Origin: an uncultured Lachnospiraceae bacterium
GTDB lineage: Bacteria; Bacillota; Clostridia; Lachnospirales; Lachnospiraceae
Direction: 5' to 3'
DNA length: 5,296 nt
NCBI GenBank assembly: GCA_947594335.1
Contig: CANQEC010000182.1
Coordinates: 1-5,296, forward strand
Below the pieces are notes generated by a model. It had not been told where the DNA came from and searched no databases. It saw only the letters and a program-made list of their open reading frames with translations. Below, piece after piece: positions 1 through 4,044 of this stretch (within the stretch, counting starts at the first letter, position 1; the number at the start of each line of letters is the position of its first letter). The position numbers and the translations under genes are program-made.

Positions 1-363
1 CCACCAGTAGGTCCTGCTCTTGGACAGCATGGTGTGAATATCGTACAGTTTACCAAGGAATTTAATGCAAGGACAGCGGATAAGGGAGACCTGATCATCC
101 CGGTTGTCATCACTGTATACGCGGACAGAAGCTTCAGCTTCATCACAAAGACTCCGCCTGCAGCGGTTCTTCTGAAGAAAGCATGCAATATCAAGTCCGG
201 TTCAGGCGTTCCGAACAAAACGAAGGTCGCGACGATCTCCAGGGACAAGATCAGAGAGATTGCGGAGACAAAGATGCCGGATCTCAACGCAGGCAGCATT
301 GAGGCCGCTATGAGCATGATCGCAGGTACAGCACGCAGCATGGGTATCGTAGTAGAGGACTAA
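1..363 (+). CDS. rplK: 50S ribosomal protein L11, 5'-truncated by the window edge
   Basis: L11 binds the GTPase-associated region of 23S rRNA at the base of the L7/L12 stalk and helps couple factor GTPase activity to translation. The reading frame is open from base 1 and gives 120 residues ending at TAA 361-363. The full family length is about 141, so roughly the first 21 residues are missing. The visible start PPVGPALGQHGVNIVQF is the proline-rich N-terminal segment where thiostrepton-class antibiotics act. The rest shows the family segments FITKTPPAAVLLKKA, GSGVPNKTKVATI and the C-terminal rRNA-binding part ending in SMGIVVED. The GTG at 34 is an internal valine codon, not a start. rplA follows 93 bases later on the same strand, the conserved L11-L1 order. 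The promoter lies outside the window. Identification is essentially certain. Confidence 0.98.
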   Translation, partial: PPVGPALGQHGVNIVQFTKEFNARTADKGDLIIPVVITVYADRSFSFITKTPPAAVLLKKACNIKSGSGVPNKTKVATISRDKIREIAETKMPDLNAGSIEAAMSMIAGTARSMGIVVED

Positions 364-411
364 TACATCGTATACCGGTATTTTGCCGCGCAGCCAACTG
401 CGGCAGATTAC

Positions 412-440
412 GTGGGAGGGATATTCCCGCAAATACCACC
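412..440 (+). promoter_or_regulatory. Putative L1-binding mRNA leader mimicking the 23S rRNA L1 site
   Basis: GUGG 412-415 can pair with CCAC 436-439, closing an internal loop (GA 416-417 against GCAAAUA 429-435) and an inner hairpin GGGA 418-421 / UCCC 425-428 with loop UAU. Both strands of the outer stem and loop, GUGGGAGG and AAAUACCACC, match what I recall of E. coli 23S helices 76-77, where L1 binds (GGUGGGAGG ... GAAAUACCACC). L1 repressing its own operon through such a mimic is established in E. coli, where the site precedes rplK; here it precedes rplA. The rplA Shine-Dalgarno AGGAGG (441-446) directly abuts the stem, so L1 binding could block ribosome loading. A second hairpin just upstream (GCCG 385-388 / CGGC 401-404, inner CAG/CUG, loop CCAA) may belong to the same leader. 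The regulatory role is inferred. Confidence 0.7.
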
Positions 441-456
441 AGGAGGTTATTTTAAT

Positions 457-1149
457 ATGAAGAGAAGTAAGAGATACAAAGAGAGTGCCGCGGCAGTCAG
501 CCGTACAAATCTCTATGAAGTGAGCGAGGGCATCGCTCTTGTAAAGAAATCAGCATCAGCTAAATTCGATGAGACAGTTGAAGCTCATATCAGAACAGGC
601 TGCGACGGACGTCACGCAGACCAGCAGATCCGTGGAGCGGTTGTACTTCCGCACGGAACAGGCAGACAGGTGCGCGTACTTGTTTTCGCGAAGAACGCGA
701 AGGCAGACGAGGCAGTTGCGGCGGGCGCTGAGTTTGTAGGAGCAGAGGAACTGGTTCCGAAGATCCAGAAAGAAGGATGGCTTGATTTCGACGTAGTAGT
801 CGCTACGCCGGACATGATGGGCGTTGTTGGACGTCTGGGCCGTATCCTTGGACCGAAGGGCCTCATGCCGAACCCGAAGGCCGGCACCGTTACGATGGAC
901 GTGACAAAAGCCGTCAAAGATATCAAGGCCGGTAAGATTGAGTACAGACTGGACAAGACAAATATTATCCATGTGCCAATTGGAAAAGCTTCCTTTACAG
1001 AGGAGCAGTTGACGGACAACTTCCAGACGCTTATTGATGCTATTAACAAGGCAAGACCATCGGCAGTGAAGGGACAGTTCCTCCGGAGCGTCACCATCAC
1101 CTCTACGATGGGCCCCGGCGTTAAGCTGAACCCGATGAAGCTTGTGTAA
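457..1149 (+). CDS. rplA: 50S ribosomal protein L1
   Basis: L1 forms the mobile L1 stalk of the large subunit, guides deacylated tRNA out of the E site, and in many bacteria represses its own mRNA. The product is 230 residues, the usual length. Family signatures are clear: AKFDETVEAHIRTG, GRHADQQIRGAVVLPHGTG, the linker region GWLDFDVVVATPDMMG, the stretch ILGPKGLMPNPKAGTVT, then NIIHVPIGKASF and the C-terminal TSTMGPGVKLNP. The start is ATG 457 because AGGAGG (441-446) lies 10 bases upstream and MKRSKRY aligns with the family N-terminus. An in-frame GTG at 412 would add 15 residues encoded by the leader hairpin and is rejected. The gene follows rplK and is closed by a strong hairpin at 1196; rplJ and rplL do not follow within the window. 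Confidence 0.98.
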   Translation: MKRSKRYKESAAAVSRTNLYEVSEGIALVKKSASAKFDETVEAHIRTGCDGRHADQQIRGAVVLPHGTGRQVRVLVFAKNAKADEAVAAGAEFVGAEELVPKIQKEGWLDFDVVVATPDMMGVVGRLGRILGPKGLMPNPKAGTVTMDVTKAVKDIKAGKIEYRLDKTNIIHVPIGKASFTEEQLTDNFQTLIDAINKARPSAVKGQFLRSVTITSTMGPGVKLNPMKLV

Positions 1150-1195
1150 GCTTCCGGCATTGAGGCTGCGTACGCGGGACATAGTCTGAATGCGC

Positions 1196-1227
1196 CCCCC
1201 GGGATCACAGATCCCGGGGGTTTCATT
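1196..1227 (+). terminator. Intrinsic terminator after rplA
   Basis: A perfect 11-bp G+C-rich stem (CCCCCGGGATC 1196-1206 with GATCCCGGGGG 1210-1220) has a 3-base ACA loop and is followed by TTTCATT. It lies 46 bases past the rplA stop. The stem is very stable but the U-tract is short and interrupted, so termination may be incomplete. It separates the L11-L1 unit from the SRP RNA gene. Confidence 0.85.
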
Positions 1228-1234
1228 ATGCACA

Positions 1235-1276
1235 GGCCCGTGTGAGGAAGTCAGCTGCTGACGCAGCATGCGGGCC
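1235..1276 (+). other. Unassigned hairpin between the rplA terminator and the SRP RNA promoter
   Basis: GGCCCG 1235-1240 is complementary to CGGGCC 1271-1276. Inside it, GCTGC 1254-1258 pairs with GCAGC 1263-1267 around a TGAC loop, leaving an asymmetric internal loop (13 bases on the 5' side, 3 on the 3' side). There is no U-run after it, so it is not a second terminator. I do not recognise it as a known riboswitch or as a convincing L10 leader. I see nothing else in 1277-1371 except A/T-rich sequence leading into the promoter. It could be a relic, a structured RNA transcribed by read-through, or chance. Confidence 0.35.
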
Positions 1277-1371
1277 ACGCGGAGAGCAGAAGGAAAATTG
1301 CCTCCTACTCGATCACAGGAAAAGTATTTTGCGATATTTTTTGAGAAAGGGTCAAAATTTTGTGCGGGGCT

Positions 1372-1399
1372 TGACAAAAATGATAAAACTCTGTATAGT
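1372..1399 (+). promoter_or_regulatory. Sigma-A-type promoter of the SRP RNA gene
   Basis: A consensus -35 TTGACA (1372-1377) is followed after 16 bases by TATAGT (1394-1399), five of six matches to TATAAT. The predicted start at about 1406-1408 coincides with the first paired base of the SRP RNA terminal helix. That agreement makes the promoter call strong and fits a highly expressed stable RNA. Confidence 0.85.
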
Positions 1400-1407
1400 T
1401 AAAAATA

Positions 1408-1670
1408 CCGTGCAGCCGGGGAGATAGCGGTGCCCTGTACCTGCAATCCGCTACAGCAGGGGTGATGCCAAACCGAGGGCGTATTATTGTGGAGCTGCCC
1501 CTGATAAGTGATGTTGACGTTTGGGTCTTACGCAACAGGAATCCGTGAACCGTGTCAGGTCGGGAACGGAGCAGCACTAAGCGGAACCTTCTGTGTGCCG
1601 TGAGGGTGCCTGGGCCGAGTTAACTGTCAGGGTAACGTCTGTGGTATGCGTTCAAAGGGCGGCGCACGGT
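1408..1670 (+). ncRNA. ffs: Signal recognition particle RNA, large Bacillus/Clostridium type with Alu domain
   Basis: This RNA scaffolds Ffh (SRP54) and targets nascent membrane and secreted proteins to FtsY. It is about 263 nt and has an Alu domain, unlike the short 4.5S form of E. coli. The ends pair (CCGTGC 1408-1413 with GCACGG 1664-1669). Recognisable conserved stretches are CCTGCAATCCGCT in the Alu domain, GATGTTGACGTTTGGGTC, the helix 8 segment GTCAGGT ... GAGCAGCACTAAGCGG, GTGCCTGGGCCGAGTTAACT and the 3' end GCGCACGGT, all close to B. subtilis scRNA as I recall it. The apical loop is GGAA (1563-1566). The stem below it reads U-C-G / C-G-G instead of the common U-C-C / G-G-A, which keeps pairing by compensatory change. 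The ends are set by pairing and promoter distance and may be off by a few bases. It has its own promoter and terminator. Confidence 0.96.
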
Positions 1671-1690
1671 AAAAAAGATGCGATGGGGTA

Positions 1691-1720
1691 ACCGTCTGGA
1701 TGAAGAGTCCAGGCGGTTTT
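1691..1720 (+). terminator. Intrinsic terminator after the SRP RNA, just upstream of tadA
   Basis: A 10-bp stem (ACCGTCTGGA 1691-1700 with TCCAGGCGGT 1708-1717, one G-U pair) has the loop TGAAGAG and is followed by a short T run (1717-1720). It lies 20 bases after the SRP RNA and 25 bases before tadA. The short T run could let some polymerase read into tadA, for which I see no clear separate promoter. Confidence 0.75.
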
Positions 1721-1745
1721 ATGATACCATGCGAGGAAGATATTC

Positions 1746-2261
1746 ATGACGGCGGACGAAAAATACATGAAGGAGGCCCTGCGGCAGGCAAAGAAAGCGC
1801 TGCTTTTGAATGAGGTTCCGATCGGCTGTGTGATCGTGTATGAGGACAAGATTATCGCGCGCGGTTATAACAGGAGAAATACGGATCACAGCACGGTTTC
1901 TCACGCGGAGATCAACGCGATCCGCAGGGCGAGCCGGAAGCTGGGAGACTGGCGGCTTGAGGGCTGTACGATCTATATCACGCTGGAACCATGCCAGATG
2001 TGCGCCGGCGCGATCGTGCAGGCAAGGATCACAAGAGCGGTTATCGGAAGTATGAACCCGAAGGCCGGATGCGCGGGCTCTGTTTTGAATCTGCTCGAGA
2101 TGGAGCAGTTCAATCATCAGGTAGAAGTGACGCGGGATGTTCTGAGAGAAGAATGCAGTACGATGCTGTCCGGTTTTTTCCGGAATCTGCGGGAATCAAA
2201 GAAAAATGCAGCTGCAAAAAACGGAGCTGGCGAAAATGCCGGAGAAAACAGTCTGAAATGA
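1746..2261 (+). CDS. tadA: tRNA-specific adenosine deaminase TadA
   Basis: TadA deaminates adenosine 34 of tRNA-Arg(ACG) to inosine in the cytoplasm, letting one tRNA read several arginine codons. The 171-residue product has the zinc deaminase signatures: HAE at 53-55 (H53 zinc ligand, E55 proton shuttle) and PCxxC at 82-86 (C83, C86 zinc ligands), within TVSHAEINAIRRAS and TLEPCQMCAGAIVQARI. VPIGCVIV (24-31) and the C-terminal FNHQVEVTRDVLREEC and LSGFFRNLR segments also fit TadA rather than a generic cytidine deaminase. The last 20 or so residues are a low-complexity Ala/Asn/Lys tail without family conservation. The start is ATG 1746, with GAGGAAG 1733-1739 six bases before it. It lies 25 bases after the SRP RNA terminator. 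In B. subtilis tadA precedes the SRP RNA gene; here the order is reversed. Confidence 0.96.
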   Translation: MTADEKYMKEALRQAKKALLLNEVPIGCVIVYEDKIIARGYNRRNTDHSTVSHAEINAIRRASRKLGDWRLEGCTIYITLEPCQMCAGAIVQARITRAVIGSMNPKAGCAGSVLNLLEMEQFNHQVEVTRDVLREECSTMLSGFFRNLRESKKNAAAKNGAGENAGENSLK

Positions 2262-2287
2262 CCTCCCTGTGACCGGGGGGGTATAAT
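2258..2287 (+). promoter_or_regulatory. Probable promoter for the small gene at 2325
   Basis: A perfect -10 TATAAT (2282-2287) has a weak -35, ATGACC (2258-2263, four of six), with an 18-base spacer. The -35 overlaps the tadA stop codon. The spacer holds CCTCCC (2262-2267) and a run of seven G (2275-2281), which could also pair as a hairpin; with no U-run after it this is a poor terminator. A transcript starting near 2294 would carry the small ORF and perhaps the flavoprotein gene. Confidence 0.5.
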
Positions 2288-2324
2288 AAAGGAAAATGCA
2301 GGCAGGAGGTAGGAAATAAAAAAG

Positions 2325-2519
2325 ATGAAAAAACAGACTTTTATCATAGAAGTCGTAGACCATCAGAAATGTACCTGGCAGGGTCAGATCCACTGGGTTC
2401 AGGGAAACAAAACGGTATCCTTCCGAAGCGTTATGGAACTGCTGCATCTTATGGATTCTGTACTCCGGGAAGAAGAAACAAGCCTGTCGGAAGAAGAGGA
2501 AGCCAGTGGGATACAGTAA
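2325..2519 (+). CDS. Small conserved-type hypothetical protein, 64 residues
   Basis: I cannot assign a function. The product starts MKKQTFIIEVVDHQKCTWQGQ, then IHWVQGNKTVSFRSVMELLHLMDSVL, and ends in an acidic Glu-rich tail (residues 49-60). The pattern, a short beta-rich front with WQG and F-R-S followed by a helix, resembles small unnamed proteins I recall from Lachnospiraceae genomes, so I think it is real. It has no signal peptide, membrane segment or zinc motif. ATG 2325 is the first start after an in-frame TAG at 2310. AGGAGG (2304-2309) is 15 bases away, farther than usual, and AGGAAA (2311-2316) may be the working site instead. A probable promoter lies at 2258-2287. The flavoprotein gene begins 54 bases downstream on the same strand, so the two may be co-transcribed. 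Confidence 0.75.
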   Translation: MKKQTFIIEVVDHQKCTWQGQIHWVQGNKTVSFRSVMELLHLMDSVLREEETSLSEEEEASGIQ

Positions 2520-2573
2520 AAATGTGTTTTGCAAAGCAGGACATAAAATTCAGGATAACAGGAGGATTTAAAA

Positions 2574-3203
2574 ATGGCAGATCAGCTGAAGGTATTGATT
2601 CTTAACGGAAGTCCGAGGGCAAACGGAAATACTGCGGTCGCGGTCCGTGAGATGGAGAAGGTTTTTGCGGAAAGCAAAGTGGATGTGGAGACGATCCGGA
2701 TCGGAAATAAAAACATTCGGGGCTGTATTGCCTGCGGAACCTGTGCCGAGAAAGGGAAGTGCGTATTTGATGATATCGTAAACGAGCTTGCGCCCAAATT
2801 TGAGGCCGCGGATGGTCTCGTGATTGCCAGCCCGGTTTATTACGCGTCCGCAAATGCGACACTGATCGCCTGTCTCGACAGACTGTTCTACAGCACATCG
2901 TTTGACAAGACCATGAAGGTGGGAGCGAGCGTAGTGTGCGCCAGAAGAGGAGGCTGTTCAGCCACATTTGACGAGCTGAACAAATATTTTATGATCTCGA
3001 ATATGCCGGTCGCGTCCAGTCAGTACTGGAACAGTATCCATGGAAGGGCGGAAGGAGAAGCCGAGATGGACGAGGAAGGAAAGCAGACGATGCGCACACT
3101 CGCGCGGAATATGGTATTTCTTATGAAGAGCATTGCTCTGGGAAAGGAGAAATTCGGACTTCCGGAGACGGAGGAGAGGGTTTCGACGCATTTTATAAGA
3201 TAA
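2574..3203 (+). CDS. NAD(P)H-dependent FMN reductase / iron-sulfur flavoprotein-like protein
   Basis: The 209-residue product has the flavodoxin-like fold of the NADPH-dependent FMN reductase family, cytoplasmic redox enzymes that bind FMN. The FMN phosphate loop is GSPRANGNT (12-20), after the beta strand LKVLILN. A second flavin-contact segment is SPVYYAS (86-92). Residues 51-63 form C-x2-C-x2-C-x5-C (C51, C54, C57, C63), the spacing described for the [4Fe-4S] cluster of archaeal iron-sulfur flavoproteins (C-x2-C-x2-C-x4-7-C), so a cluster is plausible but unproven. CARRGG at 122-127 is a usual post-strand segment of the family. The start is ATG 2574, with AGGAGG (2560-2565) eight bases upstream. 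Physiological partner and substrate cannot be read from the sequence; electron transfer or quinone/nitro reduction are typical options. No terminator is obvious after it. Confidence 0.88.
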   Translation: MADQLKVLILNGSPRANGNTAVAVREMEKVFAESKVDVETIRIGNKNIRGCIACGTCAEKGKCVFDDIVNELAPKFEAADGLVIASPVYYASANATLIACLDRLFYSTSFDKTMKVGASVVCARRGGCSATFDELNKYFMISNMPVASSQYWNSIHGRAEGEAEMDEEGKQTMRTLARNMVFLMKSIALGKEKFGLPETEERVSTHFIR

Positions 3204-3300
3204 TGCCGGGAATAATCAGGGTGTCTGCAGGGAATCCTTTCAGAGAGAAACATTGTTTTGCGTGCGGGAATAAGAGGACACAAAATGTTCACAAAAATTA

Positions 3301-3327
3301 TTAGCACTCGCACTTGACGAGTGCTAA
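3301..3327 (+). promoter_or_regulatory. CIRCE operator (HrcA binding site), perfect inverted repeat
   Basis: TTAGCACTC (3301-3309), a 9-base spacer, then GAGTGCTAA (3319-3327) is an exact match to the CIRCE consensus. HrcA, whose activity depends on GroEL, represses from this element and is released by heat stress. Here it sits over the -35 of the hsp20 promoter, so bound HrcA should exclude RNA polymerase. The nearest downstream gene is hsp20 at 3466. Confidence 0.97.
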
Positions 3328-3342
3328 TAAATGTGTTATAAC
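3314..3342 (+). promoter_or_regulatory. hsp20 promoter overlapping CIRCE, with extended -10
   Basis: The -35 TTGACG (3314-3319) lies mostly in the CIRCE spacer. After 17 bases comes the -10 TATAAC (3337-3342), preceded by TGT (3334-3336) that makes an extended -10. The predicted start is near 3349, giving a leader of about 115 bases before hsp20. Five of six -35 positions and five of six -10 positions match consensus, so it should be strong once HrcA is released. Confidence 0.88.
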
Positions 3343-3346
3343 ACAT
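3331..3346. repeat. Perfect 16-bp palindrome covering the hsp20 -10 box
   Basis: ATGTGTTATAACACAT is its own reverse complement and is centred on the -10 hexamer. The TGTG...CACA half-sites recall operators of dimeric regulators such as Rex or the CRP/FNR family, but it matches no consensus exactly. It could be a second operator beside CIRCE, or chance in an A/T-rich promoter. Confidence 0.5.
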
Positions 3347-3348
3347 AT

Positions 3349-3465
3349 AGAACAAAGGAGAGGTAAGAAATCAGAGAACAGAGAATGGTTCCGGTTTCCT
3401 GCCGGATATCTCCGGTTCCAATTCGCAGATAATTGTTTAATTTTATAGAAAAGGAGAGATGACCT
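3349..3465 (+). other. hsp20 5' leader with repeated Shine-Dalgarno and possible 15-residue leader ORF
   Basis: AAAGGAGAG occurs twice, at 3354-3362 without a well-spaced start and at 3450-3458 as the hsp20 ribosome binding site. Between them ATG 3385 opens a 15-residue ORF (MVPVSCRISPVPIRR, stop TAA 3430-3432). It lies about 22 bases from the first site, so its translation is doubtful. CCGGA 3402-3406 pairs with TCCGG 3411-3415 around TATC. TCTCC (3409-3413) could instead pair with GGAGA of either Shine-Dalgarno. The leader may therefore affect translation, but no known thermometer class (ROSE, fourU) is recognised. Confidence 0.4.
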
Positions 3466-3942
3466 ATGTTGACACCGAGCATTTTTGGAGAGAACTTATT
3501 TGATGAATTTTTTGATAACTTTTTCAGTTTTCCGGTTTGGGATGACAAAGCAGTGCAGAAGGCTCAGAAGAATCTGTACGGGCGCCACGCGGCGAATATG
3601 ATGAAGACGGATGTGCAGGAACATGGAGATCATTACGATGTGGATGTGGAGCTGCCGGGCTTTAAGAAAGAGGAGCTGTCGCTGGAGCTGAAGGACGGAT
3701 ATCTGGTGATCAGCGCGGCGAAGAGTCTGAACAAGGATGAGACTGAGGAACAGAGCGGAAAATATATCCGCAGAGAGCGCTTTGCGGGAAGCATGAGCAG
3801 AACCTTCTATGTGGGAGAAGATGTGAAGCAGGAAGACATCCGCGCGAAGTATGAAAACGGCGTTCTGCAGCTGTCCATTCCGAAGATGGAGGCGAGGAAG
3901 CCCCAGGTGGAAGAGAAGAAGTATATCGCGATCGAGGGATAA
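3466..3942 (+). CDS. hsp20: Hsp20/alpha-crystallin family small heat-shock protein
   Basis: This is an ATP-independent cytoplasmic holdase that binds unfolding proteins and hands them to the DnaK and GroEL systems. The 158-residue product begins with a Phe-rich N-terminal arm (MLTPSIFGENLFDEFFDNFF) that would contribute to oligomer and client binding. The alpha-crystallin domain runs from about 45 to 140, with YDVDVELPGFKKEELSLEL and the signature NGVLQLSIPK (131-140). The C-terminal I-x-I anchor, used for inter-dimer contacts, is IAI at 154-156. The length is typical. The start ATG 3466 has AAGGAGAG (3451-3458) seven bases upstream. Expression is predicted to be heat-inducible through CIRCE. 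The gene is monocistronic: a promoter is directly upstream, a strong terminator follows, and the next gene is convergent. Confidence 0.96.
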   Translation: MLTPSIFGENLFDEFFDNFFSFPVWDDKAVQKAQKNLYGRHAANMMKTDVQEHGDHYDVDVELPGFKKEELSLELKDGYLVISAAKSLNKDETEEQSGKYIRRERFAGSMSRTFYVGEDVKQEDIRAKYENGVLQLSIPKMEARKPQVEEKKYIAIEG

Positions 3943-3977
3943 TCAGTAAGAAAGCGCTGAAAATAAAGGCACATGGA

Positions 3978-4013
3978 GCCGCGGCAGTTCACCCAAACGG
4001 GAGCTGCCGCGGC
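3978..4013 (+). other. Long G+C-rich hairpin in the hsp20 3' region
   Basis: GCCGCGGCAG (3978-3987) pairs perfectly with CTGCCGCGGC (4004-4013). The stem continues with T-G and T-A pairs and an inner CCC/GGG around AAAC. No U-run follows; instead the true terminator starts three bases later. It may protect the hsp20 mRNA 3' end or aid termination of transcripts arriving from the convergent minus-strand gene. Confidence 0.75.
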
Positions 4014-4016
4014 GGG

Positions 4017-4044
4017 CAGGGGGATTTCTCCCCCTGTCTTTTTT
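4017..4044 (+). terminator. Intrinsic terminator of hsp20
   Basis: CAGGGGGA (4017-4024) pairs with TCCCCCTG (4029-4036) around a TTTC loop, followed by TCTTTTTT (4037-4044). It is a textbook rho-independent terminator on the plus strand. Its last bases overlap the stop codon of the convergent minus-strand gene. The minus-strand reading has no U-run right after this stem, so it is not clearly bidirectional. Confidence 0.93.

Noticed and set aside
412..456. In-frame GTG at 412 as an upstream start for rplA
   Set aside because: It lies inside the leader hairpin, lacks a ribosome binding site, and would add residues absent from the L1 family; ATG 457 has AGGAGG at a good distance.
1235..1330. 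L10 (rplJ) leader remnant after rplA
   Set aside because: The position would fit, but I could not match the conserved leader segments, and no rplJ follows.
556..1377. Long antisense open frames over rplA (also 612-1226)
   Set aside because: They mirror the clearly conserved rplA coding sequence, have no recognisable protein features, and run through the rplA terminator region.
1242..1427. Plus-strand 61-codon frame between rplA and the SRP RNA
   Set aside because: It overlaps the SRP RNA promoter and start, has no ribosome binding site, and its product has no recognisable pattern.
1719..2117. Antisense frame over tadA
   Set aside because: A shadow of a gene with intact HAE and PCxxC motifs; Cys/His content is that of random antisense reading.
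3207..3273. Repeated CGGGAATAA at 3207-3215 and 3265-3273
   Set aside because: Only nine bases, A/T-rich on one side, with no palindrome or spacing that suggests an operator; likely chance.
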